Below, piece by piece: positions 37,681-50,578 of a stretch of DNA of 64,000 nt (positions are counted from its first letter, which is position 1; every line of letters begins with the position of its first letter). A program made the translations under genes and the position numbers. Below the pieces are notes generated by a model. The model ran no database searches, was not told the DNA's origin, and saw only the letters and a list, made by a program, of their open reading frames with translations. Source of the stretch: Beta vulgaris subsp. vulgaris (Eukaryota > Streptophyta > Magnoliopsida > Caryophyllales > Amaranthaceae); the NCBI RefSeq assembly GCF_026745355.1, contig NC_079206.1, positions 12,368,779 to 12,432,778 of the forward strand, read 5' to 3'.

Positions 37681-37993
37681 AACAATGATATTTGCTGTTC
37701 ATGCACACCGATTGTTCAACATACATCACATTGATTAAAGCATACGGTCAAATATTTCTTTGTTCATTTTCGCTCGTTCTTATTAGTGGTGCCAAAGAAT
37801 AGCAAATGCAACTGAACTTGATTAGAGATATGAACTCCATCAAACTGGCTAATTCGTGGTGGTGTGACGAAAGATTTATGAAAGATGCTACTCGAATTAG
37901 TGAATGATTTTAGCCATGTGCAATAACAATGTTGTTGTAATTATAAATGCATCAGACGATTTTTTTTTTGTGAAAAGAGAAGTCACAAGTTAC

Positions 37994-38971
37994 AATCACA
38001 ATAATAACATAGTGAGAATCAGACAGGCTCAGTTGCGGGAGTTATCGTTTGACAAAGAGTAATATGTAGATTTACTCTTACCTAGAGATTTTTATTCAAG
38101 GGGTGAGTGGGCTGCGCGCAACTTATTTCCAAGTGAAGGATTTATGTCCTCGACTTAAATGCAATTACTAATGTATAATGGATCATATTATAGAGATTAT
38201 AAGTTTGTTATATTGGGTCGTCTATACGTCTTGCTAGAGAAAGCTATAGAACTTCGGATTAGTAAATAAATAAACTCGAAGCCCAATGTAACGGATCCTA
38301 CAAGGTCACACATTAAACTTGGATCAACAAAAGAAACCTAGAGCCCAAGAGGGCCCTTGGGTGGCCGGCCAAGAGATAGGAAAAGGGGAGAGAAATCTGA
38401 CCTAAATACTTTTATATATTTGGGTTAGGCAGAAAAGAAAGTAGTCAGTTTATTCTCTTATTATTTTCTCTCTCCTATTCTCTCTCTTCAAATGTCACGT
38501 TATACTCCAAGAAACCAAAGAAGAAGTTTTCTTCCTTTCCAACTAGCATTGGTGGAGTGTTGATCTGGGTTGGTGGACTTAGTAGAGGAATCGCATCTGA
38601 GATTCTCAATCCGGGTTATTCAAGCTTTGTAGAAATCACGCTACAAAGGTTATTTCTAAACTTGTATGTGATCCTTAATTGTATATGCATGTGATCCTGA
38701 TTTAAGTGCTTATGAATTAGATTCATGAAATTCCGTTTTATAGTACTTATAAATTCCTACAGTGGTATCAGTTTTAGCCTCTTGCATATAGATTTTTGGT
38801 CATAAAGTTTAGTTTATGTATGATTAATCACAATAATAACATAGTGAAAATCAGACAGGCTCAGTTGCGGGAGTTATCGTTTGACAAAGAGTAATATGTA
38901 GATTTATTCTTACCTAGAAATTTTTATTCAGGGGGTGAGTGGGCTGTGCGCAACTTACTTATTCCCAAGTG
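37994..38971. repeat. 140-bp direct repeat flanking an LTR-bearing insert
   Basis: 37994-38135 and 38826-38971 are near-identical (beginning AATCACAATAATAACATAGT and ending CCCAAGTG or TCCAAGTG), with only a few substitutions and one 4-bp difference. The 690 bp between them holds an LTR. Outside sequence continues smoothly on each side, so the pair behaves like a very long duplication of the insertion site. Confidence 0.85.
38172..38771 (+). mobile_element. LTR plus primer-binding site of a Ty1-copia-like retrotransposon
   Basis: The stretch TGTATAATGGATCA ... AATTCCTACA has TG...CA borders, a TATA-like TTTTATATATTTGGG at about 38410, and a pyrimidine-rich leader after it. Immediately after the end comes G and then TGGTATCAG (38763-38771), the primer-binding site complementary to the initiator tRNA-Met used by many copia elements. 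Only about 60 bp of internal DNA follows before the flanking repeat, so this is a fragment, not a full element. Confidence 0.65.
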
Positions 38972-39109
38972 CCAACATGAGGTTAGAGGTATTGCATTGG
39001 CCGCCAACACTCACCTATAATAAAAATAAAAGAATAACAAACTGATACTTATAAGTTAGTAATACTTGTTTTCATAGTGTAAGATGGGCCAAAAGACATG
39101 AACTAAGCA

Positions 39110-39302
39110 CCAAGCAAGGCTTGGTCTAGACTCTAGTGGAAAGGAGAGAGCCTTCCAACTTCAAGGTTGGGATCCAATCCTCACTAGGGTACTTTGAGAA
39201 TAGATTTTCCCTTATCATTCCCCCTCTTTCAAAATGCATGTTTTATGTGGGGTTCGGGCCGCTTCTTCTTACCAACAAAAAAAATAAAAAAATAAAAAAT
39301 AA
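39110..39302 (+). mobile_element. SINE with 14-bp target duplication
   Basis: ACATGAACTAAGCA flanks the element exactly (39096-39109 and 39303-39316). Inside are an A-box-like TGGTCTAGACTCTAGTGG and a B-box-like GGTTGGGATCCAATCC, ending in an A-rich tail with T interruptions (39277-39302). It differs in sequence from the SINE at 1642-1829. Confidence 0.88.
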
Positions 39303-39316
39303 ACATGAACTAAGCA

Positions 39317-40370
39317 ATTGAAGAATAAGTAACATTAATGTTTGAGGGGAAAGAATGAATAGCATCGAACAAATTAAATACACATAATGAAAAATTTTAT
39401 GCGGAAACATTGATTGAGAGAAGAAAACAAAGCGACCCTAAAGCTTTCAACAATCACCAAAAATAAGTGGCTACAACGAATTGATGATCCTCAAGGACTA
39501 CAACTTAATTAGAGACCTGAACTACTCTTACTTAAATCAATAAGACTCCAAAACACTCACCCTAATATGACCTTGATAACACAAGATTACATAAATTGAC
39601 TTGGCAAGCTCTAAATAACAATTCAACTCTAAATTAAGTTAAATATAAAAGAAACAACATGCCATTTGGAGACAATCGAAATTCATATAGATAATGGTCT
39701 AACCTAGATTGATTAGCGTCAGTGCATCCCTACTAATTATTGTTACCATTTCTTCCAAAGTCTCTCGCTCTTATGTTTTGTCTTAGCCTATTCTATCAGG
39801 CGCCTCTTTCAATTTTGCCTCTCAAACTTTTTAAAGTAGCCAACTGATGGGCGAAGTGAGACCAAAACTTCATATTTACATGGGTTGAAGTATGATCTAT
39901 ATGATAAACCAAAATTGTTAGTCCTTTATTAATACCAACTTTTTTCATTTCCTTTTATGAAATTTTGACTAGTAAAACTGTAACGCAAAGTGGCTGGTGA
40001 ATCATAGAAGTGGGAGTGGGATATAAAGTATATTGCCAATGTGCCATGGATGGTGCCATGAAATGACATGCATGTTTGCCTACAATTGGTCATCAGTATT
40101 CAGTCATTGCTGAATGAAAGTCACTTTACTATTAGTGCTTTGCCCAAAAACGAAGGAAAGGGAAAAAAAATCGACATCAACTGTTTATTTTTTTTTATTT
40201 TTTTTTATTTTTTTTATTTTATTTTTTTTTTATGTTTGTCCACTCATGCATCATGCATCATGCATCATGCATCCTCTTATTAATTTCGTCTTGAAAGTCA
40301 CATATACTTTCTCAAATTTTTTTAATCATTTTAATTTTTGACATTATTCACAAATTTTAATTTAACTATA
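39317..40370. other. Gene-poor spacer with simple repeats
   Basis: AT-rich, no gene. Contains a long T-rich run (40184-40234) and then four tandem ATGCATC heptamers at about 40245-40272, whose core ATGCAT is self-complementary. Confidence 0.6.
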
Positions 40371-41122
40371 TCTCTATTATATAAGGGAAGGGGGGAGGAA
40401 GATAGTGTCCTCATTTAAAAGTACTAAATTACCCTTAAGGCCTTAATGATCTAATGGAATGAAAAAGTTTACAAAAAAAGGCAATTTAAGAATCATTTCT
40501 TATTTAGAACTTGCCATTCAAAACAAGTTTAAAATGATAATGTCAAATATTTCAATCAGCCAATTAAATGGACAAAATATCTTGACCTTTTTTTTAAGAG
40601 AATATGGTATACATGACGTCCACCTGAAGAGTGTGAAACATTCACTACCTTTGATACTTTAATTCAGTCACAAAAAATTAATATTAAATCACTCACAATC
40701 TATATTAGTTTTTTATATTGACAAATTAATATATCTAAATTTATCTAACTATTAATCTTTGACATTTTAAGTGTAATCATAGTTATAGTACGAATGGAGT
40801 ATATGTATAATAATTTTGCCAAATGCATCTCTTTAAAGTGGTCAGTTAGCTAATTACAGTCCTTTCATTTCAATATCTTCAATTGCAGCCTCAAATAAAG
40901 CAAACACTTTTAAGTTGCAGCCTAAAAGACGTGAATATAAGTTGGGTTTAGGCTGCAACTTAAAAGTGTTTGGTTTATTTGAGGCTGTAATTTAAAGAGA
41001 TTGCAATCAAAGGGCTGCAATTAAGAAATTGGTCACTTTGAAGGGCTGCATTGGGCAAAAAAAATCTATAATAAAATAACAAGTTTTAAAATTAACGCAC
41101 GCATCGCATGCATGTAGACTAG
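40371..41122 (+). mobile_element. Non-autonomous Helitron
   Basis: The 5' end TCTCTATTATATAAGGGAAG follows an A; the 3' end is GCACGCATCGCATGC (near-palindromic hairpin), a short spacer and then CTAG before T. This is the least disturbed copy of the Helitron group in the window (752 bp). It contains a foldback MITE (next entry) and no protein gene. Confidence 0.8.
40815..41060. mobile_element. Foldback MITE inside the Helitron
   Basis: A long imperfect palindrome. The centre is very regular: GCCTCAAATAAAGCAAACAC then TTTTAAGTTGCAGCCTAAA on the left, with the reverse complement starting TTTAGGCTGCAACTTAAAAG on the right (about 40887-40986). The outer parts (TTTGCCAAATGCA and TGCATTGGGCAAA) also pair. 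Such a transcript would form a strong hairpin. Confidence 0.75.
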
Positions 41123-41412
41123 TTGTATATAATACAAGAGAAAACATATTCATACATAATCTTGTTGGATTCGTCTCGATATATATTTTCAAAATATCAA
41201 CTTTTTATAAAATTTAACAAAATAACACCGTTACATTCAAACAAAACAACATTCCTAAATAGCACTAAGTAAATTAGCAAAACTATATAACAAAAGTTCT
41301 AATTGCATGCATTACACTGTTAACACACCAAAGAAGAGAATGTAGAAGATGATGAAAATATACTACTCCAAGTCCACGTAAGACAGCAACGATATATATT
41401 ACACAACAACAA

Positions 41413-41690
41413 AACTCAACCAAAAGCTTAAGCTGATGGTTGAGGCCCCAGGAATAGATCTATACTCTATCACGCCCCCTCACGCAAGAGCCCTTTGGGC
41501 TTGAAGTGTGGATGCATCACATGCCTCCCTCATACCTGGCGCGAAATATTCCACTGAAAAAGGAGGGGTGGATGAGATTCGAACCCGTGACCTTTTTGTC
41601 ACGCTGGCTCTGATACCATGTCGAGGGATCAACTCAACCAAAAGCTTAAGCTGATGGTTGAGGCCCCATGAATAGATTTATACTCTATCA
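41413..41690 (-). mobile_element. TRIM (miniature LTR retrotransposon)
   Basis: Two direct copies of a 60-72-bp sequence containing TCAACCAAAAGCTTAAGCTG (41413-41472 and 41619-41690) flank about 146 bp. Read on the minus strand, the right copy is a TG...CA LTR and is followed directly by TGGTATCAGAGC (41607-41618), the initiator tRNA-Met primer-binding site. Just before the other copy is a purine run AGGGGGCG, a polypurine tract. There is no coding capacity. The left copy lacks about 12 bp at its outer end. Confidence 0.8.
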
Positions 41691-43654
41691 ACAACAACAA
41701 CAACAACACCCTCATGCATTAACAACAAGCTCACATGACACATGAGCAGACCAACATCAAGCCCCATAATCAAACCTGCGGAATGGCTGAACTAAGCTAG
41801 CATCACTTAGAGATTATGACAGCAACACAAACAACAACCATCATTAAGCATCACAGTCTTCATTTAAACAACACCTAATATTATACAACAACTATCAACA
41901 CTTAGACATGCTTTACACCTCACAAAAAGAATGCTTGAACAAGGTTATACAAAAAAAAATCTATCCTCATAATAATCATAGAACACCCTATATACATATA
42001 TAAATAATTCTCAAGCAAAAGAAATAACAATATAAACTAGCCATGGTTAATACTGTTGCAACAAAAGATTACCAAGTAAATACAGTCAATATAATCTAAC
42101 AAGAACCTCGTGAAGTTTCGCAAGAATATAGAACAAATAAATCATAGTTTCTCCTATCCAATCCTAACATAATCCTAACCCAATTTAACTATTAAAACTA
42201 AATAAATCCCAAATGGATTCTAACTACTAGGATCGCCATTAGTTACCTGGATTTTAGGTGGAAAAATTAATACTAAAACGTCGGAAAAAGAAGAGAATAA
42301 CATGGCTCCTGAATACTCCAAGAAAACCGGATGACTCAACTGCTTGAAACGCAAACTGCGACCAATTCCTCCATTATCTTCAAAAACTGATGATACCACG
42401 AGCAACATCTCTCCGAGTATATGAATTTCGCCTACTCATACGTCCAATTCCGATAAGAGATGGAGGAAATATGCGGCAAACAAGATGGATGTATAAAAAT
42501 GGTCAAAAATGTGAGAAGGGAGAATGACTACTCTTTCTCTATCTTTGTAAGGCTGGAGTGAAGGGAGTTTTTTTTTTTTTTAGTGCAGCAAAATAATGTG
42601 GTTGTTCATATGATTAAGTAAAGGTTTAATTGCATTAAGATGGGTTAATGGGAGGATGGCTTTTCACCTTTTGGTGGTTTCAAAGAGGGATAGAAGATGC
42701 ATACTATGCTTTATACTCCTCTAAATTTTGGATAACATAAGAAGGAAATGGGCTTGCAAAATAAATTTGTTACGTTGGTCGATCCATATTATATACAACG
42801 CTTAAAAACTAAAATCACACGCTACTTAAATTTATAGAATTACTAACTACATGATAAAATAAATACGCACATTATATATATAACTAATGAAATTACTAAA
42901 TAAATATATATACACTTTAAATTAATAATCACAACAAGATAATACAATAATTAAATAATTATACACTTTCAAAATAGTTTTTAATAATAAATTATTTTAT
43001 TTCAACAGAAAATATCATTTTAATGTAAACAACGCCAAAAATAAAGAGTGAAATTACGTGAGTCAAAAACTCAAAGTCAAAGAGTATATGCATCATCTGA
43101 GTTGACTTATTTTAGGTTGAGTGTAATCATTTATCCTTCGAACACATGAGCGATTTGAGCGCACATGACTATTGTGAGGTCTGTCAGATTTGGTTAAATC
43201 TAGCTTGGGATGGTATGTGGTATGATTCGAGAGTCGATTGTGATACATGACATGCTATGCGGCTTTGTTCTAGATTGTGTCAATACTTGGTTACCGATTA
43301 TATCTCTCTTGTTTTCAATTGAGTATAGCCCTATTTTAGTCCCATATTGTAGGTCGTCCTTGTTTTCCAATGCTATATCATCTTATTGCTTGTGGACAAT
43401 AAATGGTTTAGCTTGGGTGAGTTTGATAAATCATATTTACATATAGTTTTTAGGTACATTTAGGTTGCATTTTAGAGCATTTAAATTCATATTTAGGTTC
43501 ATTATTGCATCATATTATTAAGTTATGTTGATCTACTCCTATTTGGTATGTTTTCGTGTTTTTGATGATGTCACTAATCTGCTCATTTAATGATGTACTC
43601 GAGACTTTTCTTATCTTGTAAATTGCTTTTCTACCCATGTTAGGTTATTTAAAG
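41691..43654. other. Spacer; no gene recognised
   Basis: AT-rich. A minus-strand reading from 42408 to 42220 (62 codons) follows a leader-like region but resembles nothing I know. From about 43040 the text looks like the inside of a decayed LTR-type retroelement, which probably resumes after the Helitron at 44876. Not assigned. Confidence 0.35.
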
Positions 43655-44875
43655 CTAGCACTATATGCACGCGATGCGTGCGACAATATATTAATATTAA
43701 CGTCAAAAACTGTTAAAAAAACCAACTTAAGAGTGTAATAAATATGGTGAATATTAATGAGTGTTGTGACCTTTATTTGCATTGCTCTAGTGTAAAGTGT
43801 AATGTTTTTCAAAGAAGACTACGTCGAGGTAGGATATGATATCTTGTATTTGGTAGATAATTCAACAAAATTCTCCATTTAATCAATAATCTTGGTTATG
43901 CCTTTTTTTTAAAAAAAAAACTATATAGATTACGCGTATTTTATGAGTAGTAGTTCAATCTAATCTCACTAGATAATTGAGGTTTTTAGGCATACTATGG
44001 TGAGTAGTGCCTCAATTAAAATGAATTCATATTATCTAATGATGTATGTTTATCTCTTTAATTATTTATTATCTCAACTGATTAAGCCCCAAAGAAATGA
44101 ATATTCTCTATATGTTTCTTAATTCTTGTATGGTTTAATTTGTTAATGCATGTTATTTGAAATTGTTATTGCATGCAACTGAGATTTTAGATAGTAAAAA
44201 TCTCTGTAAAATTTTGCTTTTATAACTGTTTCTAATTGATTTAGTCAACAATTTATGTTTTCAATTGTGAGTTTCCTCTTTTTACACATTTTTATGTATT
44301 TGTTTTTTTATAATGCAAAACTTTCCTTTTTATATCCGTCCCATATTTGTAAATGAGGAAAGAATTAAGATAATCTTTTCTTTATTATTTTTTGTGAGAT
44401 TGAGGGTATATAAGTATTTTCAAGAGGGGATACCATAGCTCCTCCCTTGGCTTATATAATAGAGATATTTATTATCTCAACTAATTGTGAGCCCCAAAAA
44501 ATAAAAATAAAATGAATATTCTCTAAATTTCTTAATTCTTGTATGGATTGTTAATGCATGTTATTTAAAATTGTTATTGCAACTGAGAGTTTAGATAGTA
44601 ATAATCTCTATAAATTTTTGTTTTTATAATTGTTTGAAAATTAATTTAGTCAACAGTTTATATATATTTTCAATTATGAGTTTTTTTTCTTTTTACACAT
44701 TTTTATGCATTTCTTTTTGATAATGTAGAACTTTTCTTTTTACCCGGCCCATATATATTTGTAAATGAGAAAAGAATTAAGAAATTCTATTTTTTTTTTT
44801 TTTGTGAGATTAAGGGTATATAATTATTTTCAAGAGGGGACACCATAGCTCCTCCCCTGACTTATATATTAGAGA
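43655..44875 (-). mobile_element. Helitron with tandemly duplicated 5' part
   Basis: On the minus strand the 3' end is hairpin GCACGCATCGCGTGC, spacer, CTAG (43655-43658). There are two 5' ends: TCTCTATTATATAAGCC at 44465 and TCTCTAATATATAAGTC at 44875. The roughly 400 bp inside each of these ends are duplicates (44063-44465 and 44466-44875; shared phrases AATGAATATTCTCTA, GTTAATGCATGTTATTT, TTTAGATAGTAA). Confidence 0.7.
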
Positions 44876-45507
44876 TTATTAGGATTAGGAATAACTCCTT
44901 TCTCTGACTCCCTCTTTTTCACGTTATTTTTGTTTCTTAGTTTTTAGGTTTAGTCTTTTTCTTTTCTCTCTAATTTTTTTAGTAAATCCTAGATTTTCAT
45001 GTTCTTCATTAATTAGGATGTCTATTTATTTCTTTTATTGATTTCTTTGATTATGCTTTCCTTTGTAGATGTAGTTTTTATTCTTTATTATATAATAGAG
45101 AGTTTTTATTTATAGGGATTATAATCCATGTTTATATGCTATGAATCTTGATTGATGTTTATTGATTGTTTGATTAGTCGATATTTCTAGTTGATTGTGT
45201 TTTTATTGTTAATCTTATAACCTGATCAATTGTCTGATTAAATCTTGCTAACAAAGAGTCATAGATCGAGAGATAGTACTTTTTAGAGGTTTGCCTACAA
45301 TTAGCAAAGTGATCATACTGCATATGTTGATTTGAGAGCATTAAGACCCGACTGTCGGATTAAGCTATGTTTTAGATATCTTATTAATTGAACTATTGAT
45401 GTTATTTTGATAGATTTTGAAATATGAACATGGTGAACCATTACCCTAGGTCATTTTAGTTTTATTTTCTTTTTTTTATTAGTTTAAAATTAATTCTCTT
45501 CTCCGTG
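44876..45507. other. Probable remnant of a large non-coding LTR element
   Basis: No gene. Text such as AAGAGTCATAGATCGAGAGA and GGTGAACCATTACCCTAGG, together with TTTGTGGATTCGATCATACT and GACAGGTGTACGACATC on the far side of the nest (about 56847-56930), resembles the leader region of large plant gypsy/LARD elements. This is an inference from style, not from a domain. Confidence 0.3.
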
Positions 45508-47490
45508 ATTGATGGGTTTTAGAATATACCGCAAGTGCACAGTGTCTATTTAGCAGAGACTGGCAAATACGGGTCGATCCACAGGGAGAGAAGTTCTACA
45601 GATTTATGCTCAATTATTTAACTACTTCAAGAGAGAAAATTGATTGAAGAATTAATAACTAAACTAGAATAAACTAGAACACAAAATGACGATGCAAGTT
45701 TATCAAATAATTAAAAACCTAGGCAATTGATCGGTCCATCATGCTTATACCAATTTAATCACTACAATATAGTTCAACAATACTTGGATTGAGGTTCGAA
45801 TAATTAGAGTATTTCGTTAATCCTTGCCCCTTGGTCAGACATTAACAACTCTTAAATTAACATATGCCAGTACGGTCGCTCAACATAATCAAACCTACCT
45901 ATTGTAACAAGCCTCTAATGAATACGATCTTTCGATTCTAATTCTTATTAGCTAAACATAACTCATGATATTGAGCAATTACATGAATTAAACAAGCATA
46001 ACAAATCAATAGGAAATATTCTAATTCAATTCAAATAACGAAGAACTTTAAACCACAATCAAAAAGGTATAAACATGGCTTCCCTCTCTAAGCCCTAGAA
46101 AAAGTCTACTCACTCATGATAATAATAAACTCAATAAACATGTAACACCCCGATAATTCTCTCTTTCTAGAAAATACTTTTATAACAAATCTAGAGAATT
46201 AGCCAGGCATTATCGCCCGTGTGATAACGTTTCGGCTTACTCAGAATTTTGCAGCGGAAAACAATTTACTAAAACCAACTTTATTGAAACTCATTAAAAT
46301 AAATGACAAGTGTTTGAAAACTAAAACACACCAACCAAATAAACCTCAAACTTAAATAAAGATGTCCCTATGAAAACAACTTAAACTATGCTAAGTATAA
46401 GCCTCTCCATTCCAGATTCCCAATGAGATGCATCTGCGAACCTGTAATGTCAATGCAATACTGACTCTGCTCACCAGAAGGATCATCACAGGATCAATAG
46501 GCAACGCCATGATCACACACACAAACAAGCACGTAATCAGCAAAGCTGAGTACTACATATCAGACATAAATAATCCTAAGCATGATACTACAAAACATAA
46601 CTTGCAGGAATAAATAATAACATAAGTAAATAATACTCTACAGACAACTTTTACTGAACTACACTTGACCCAACTTTTATTACTTTAATGGAATAGTTAT
46701 TGGACGAGTTGACCCAACCTGAAAATAGGAAATACGGGAGCTACCACATATTCCAGAATGACCTGCGATATCGAGGAACCTTTGAACTAAAGAGAAATGG
46801 TGATCAATCCAATCCTAGAAAAGCCATGGGCTACCACCATGTACTCCAACCCTTAGTGTCCAACTCTAGACGTGCACTAGTCTAAAGTCTATAACTTATT
46901 CTCGTTTCACTTTACGTAAAATATATTTTATTATTGGTGTTGACACAACCAAGCAAATAACACATAAATAGTAATCACACAATCATAACAAGAATCCTTT
47001 TTATCTTTGGATTAACAAGTGCTCACAACTTATCAATCAAGACTCCTTTTATTTCTTTCACTAGTAGAAAAAACCTCAAATGCTCCGGTTTTTTAGGCCA
47101 CAAATGCTCCGTATTTGACGCGTAGCAGACGTCGCCCGAGCATTTGAGACTTTTGCAAATGCTCCGGTTGTAACCGGAGCATTTGTAACACAAATGCTCC
47201 GGTTTTATCTTAAAAACCGGAGCATTTAGGGGCTCAAATGCTCCGGTTTTTCTTAAAAATCGGAGCATTTGACCCCCTAAAAATTTTTATAAATTTTTTT
47301 TTTTTTTGCCTTTTTTTATCCTAAATTGATGGACAATCATTTACATGTAGATAAAAGTTTCATTTCTAATATTTTTGTTCATAAATACAAGATATAGTAC
47401 AAATAAATGACAATTAACATTAAGGTAAACTAATATATCCATATGAACATATTCCTTAAATGTTATAAGGACATCAGATTTTCTGGAATA

Positions 47491-47731
47491 TCATGCACCA
47501 AAACTTAATTTACGCCCTACCATTGGCTCTTCAAATGACCCCTCCTCTCCAAACCATTTATTAGACGAAAATCCGAGAGGTCGATGACCAGCAAAGATCA
47601 ACAAAGGTTGCTTGTGTTTATTTGCTGATGCAAGACATTTTTCAAGGAACTTGTATTGCTCACTACCTGCCCTCTAGTCATGCTCTACATCTGCTATATA
47701 GAAATAGAACATTCCATAATCTGTTGAATAC
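47491..47731 (-). pseudogene. Purple acid phosphatase fragment captured by the CACTA element
   Basis: The minus-strand reading, after an AG acceptor at 47732-47733, is YSTDYGMFYFYIADVEHD, then a TAG stop where the family usually has Trp, then EQYKFLEKCLASANKHKQP, LLIFAGHRPLGFSSNKW and GEEGSFEEPM. This is the conserved region of plant purple acid phosphatases (metallophosphoesterases) just before the GHVH metal motif, which is not present; the frame ends soon after. One in-frame stop and loss of most of the protein make it non-functional as a phosphatase. Confidence 0.85.
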
Positions 47732-47815
47732 CTGAACATTAAAATCTTGTGAGTTTTCTCAAGTTTAAATTTGTTATCAAGAGTTGTACGGCATCAACTA
47801 AAAAAGCTCACTCAC

Positions 47816-49045
47816 AGTGGCAACAGCTGCATGGGTGATGTGGATGACATCCACAACAGCAACGACATCTCCATCTGTTCCCAAAAAACTCACATTCATG
47901 AGAAATATTGCAACACAGTAACTTGAATTCCAAAGTTATCTAACCAGTTATACCTCTATCCACAACTGGCAAATGCAGGAATATCCCATCATGCATTGTA
48001 TGCAAAGCATCAATAATAGGCATATCTACAGTTGCACATGCTGGATTAGGTGTCATGATCTGCACATCCATCGAAAGAACAGTGAAAACAAAATAATAAG
48101 GATCTTCCATCCCTAAGAAAAATATAGAATTATTGACCGTCAAAAAATTGACAGCAGATATTAGAACTTAAAAAGTTCTGTCTGTGCAACTCGAATACCT
48201 TTTCCACAAGTGTTGAATCTGGAGGAAGATTTTGCGCAATAACCCGCATTAATATATCCTTGGGGCTGAAAGAGGCGAAGACCAAAGTAAACAATTGATA
48301 ACAAGAAATTAAGAGTGCATATGGAGGAGTTCAGTCAAAAAAATTAATCCAGCACTTCCTACTTTACAGTTGCAATCACCAGAAAATTCAATAGTCTAAA
48401 TAGGACTTACGTTAAAATGCCCTTTGGTTTATTTTCTACCGTCACAATAGCACAGCTTAAATGAAGTTCGAGCATCTTCTTCGCTGCTTGTAAGACTGTG
48501 TCAGTTGGTGATACAGTTAGGAGCCTGCAAATACATCCTTAGAGTCTGTTAGATAGGTAATCTTAAAGACCTAAGATACCAATTGGAACTTCTGAACAAA
48601 CAAGAAATATTACCTACTTTGAATGCTCAGAGAGAACTGTTGACAATGAAGGCCTGAAAATGCGCTCCCTCAGTGCGTCGATGAATGTATTAGGGCCGGG
48701 AACCGAAACATAGTTAAAATGATTTGTCAAAATTGCGAATAAACTATCTGACTTGAGAGCACAGGTGAAATGTAAGTCCGAGAAGAAAGCAATGTAGAAG
48801 ATGTGTAAGAGAGATGTAAAGATATTTTTGTTGCAAGAACTTTTTTTGGTTTTAAAGTCATACTCTCCACTGACCATAAGCTGATGACCCCCAATTTTTC
48901 TCAACACGTTCAACAGCTGCAACAATGGCCTTCCCTTTCTCAGCTGCTCTCTCCATACGAGCAATGGCATCATATAAGCACTTTGTTATGTCAAGTAAAG
49001 CAACAACCTCTCCATTTTCCACAACTGGTAGATGTCTGAATCTTC
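47816..49045 (-). pseudogene. CBSCBSPB-type CBS-domain protein fragment captured by the CACTA element
   Basis: Exons on the minus strand: 49045-48864 (FRHLPVVENGEVVALLDIT... VEKNWGSS), about 48703-48618 (PGPNTFIDALRERIF...), 48524-48411 (LLTVSPTDTVLQAAKKM... NKPKGIL), 48265-48199 (KDILMRVIAQNLPPDSTLVE), 48059-47954 (MTPNPACATVDMPIIDAL... HLPVVDR) and 47874-47816 (DGDVVAVVDVIHITHAAVAT). Most splice borders are still GT-AG and in phase, so genomic DNA with introns was captured. The second exon has no AG before it, and the N-terminal CBS half and C-terminal PB1 domain are absent. Family: plant CBS proteins with two CBS pairs and PB1; role poorly known. Confidence 0.88.
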
Positions 49046-50572
49046 CTGCAAAATAGTATACAAGATCAGGTGAAAGTACTAATATCTGAATATGACGATA
49101 AAAGATCAAACTATAGACAATATTAAACTAAATTAATGAAGTGTAAGTCAAATGATTTGATATAAGAACCATGTAAATTGCCAGCTGAAATATAAAAGGG
49201 ACTCCTGATAAATCATCTTCATCCAACATCCCTAAGAAGCTCATTCTCAATTCATATTAGTCGTTTGGATTCCTAATATTCTAACTCTAACATCACTAGA
49301 TCTCTTTCATTTAACATAAGCTATAGTTCAGTCTTTTTCTGTGTGTTCCTTTGCTTCAGTCTACAATTGATGAAAATAATTTGTGCAACTCTTTCACTGA
49401 ACTAAGCAATTTTTTTATTAAGATTGATGAAAAAAATTTGTGCAACTCTTTCAAATTGCATCACCTAGCACAAAAAAGCGTTTGACCCTAGTCGCCTTGC
49501 GCCTCACCTAACAATGTTTTTATAGCCACAAATGTCATAGACTTTCATAAAAGCCAATCTTATTGTCACTAGTTCACTTCCTTGCACTAAGCCAATCAAG
49601 AACCCCAGCCAAAACCATACACAAGGCACGAGACACGAGTTGAAGCATGAATAAGAGAAATACTCATTATGTTAAATCTAAATCTTAATATTACAAATAC
49701 TCATTATGTTACATCTAAAATTGGAGAAACATAAATTATTTATAGTCATCCTTCATATCTAGACAACTACGGCCCAGGAAACTATAATTTATCTTTTGCA
49801 AAGATTGCTTAGAAACATATAAAAGTTTAAAAAGGCAGACGATAAGTGCAGTACATATCCCTTCTAGAAGTATAAGAATCGGATTACAAGCTCTTCTACA
49901 TATATATTTTCACTTATGCACAGTCATGGATAAAAAATGCATGAATAAATCATTTGATGGATACTGCGTTTTATAAAAATATATGGAGCAGACTGCCATT
50001 CATTTGACCAATCTGGAAGTTCAAACTCTACAGGATTGCCCAACTACTTTGCCAACTTGTTGAACACATCAATCCCAATTCGCTCCGGTAGAATAAAGGT
50101 AGCAGAAGTAAAAATGACAAACAATGAGTAGAGCTATAGGGAAAAGAGTAGATCAGTAACAACTAAAGTTTGTAGCTAATTAGTTTTGAAACCAAACAAA
50201 AAAATATCAAGCTAACTATGGCTCCAGCTAAAAAAAAACTTCATAAAAACAGAAGGAAGAATTATATTAGTACAGAAAGAGAGGACAAGTTTAGCACCAT
50301 ATACTTGTATGTTTATATATGGACATTTCTCAGGATACTTGATCCACTTTGCTGTGTGGAAAATGCCCTACTATCCCTAAGTCATCAAACTCCACATACG
50401 CCACTAATCCTAAAGAATACATCAATATAATGATGCTCCCGGCTCAAAATGAGCTATTCGGAATTCACTATAATAACATTAAGTCATCGAGATTGCAAAT
50501 GAACCAACTTGAGACACAATGACAAGAGTCAGAAGCTCATAAAAAATAAGCCTTAATTGGATTCAAATACTC
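49046..50572. other. Interior of the CACTA element without recognised gene
   Basis: Probably the captured intron upstream of the CBS exons and further unassigned sequence. AT-rich, with no other conserved exon that I can see. Confidence 0.4.
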
Positions 50573-50578
50573 ACCTGT

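Noticed and set aside
42220..42408. 62-codon minus-strand frame as a small gene
   Set aside because: Leader-like context only; no similarity I can recall and no splice partner.
48858..49109. Intact CBS gene in the CACTA element
   Set aside because: N-terminal exons and the PB1 end are missing and one acceptor is absent, so it is a fragment.
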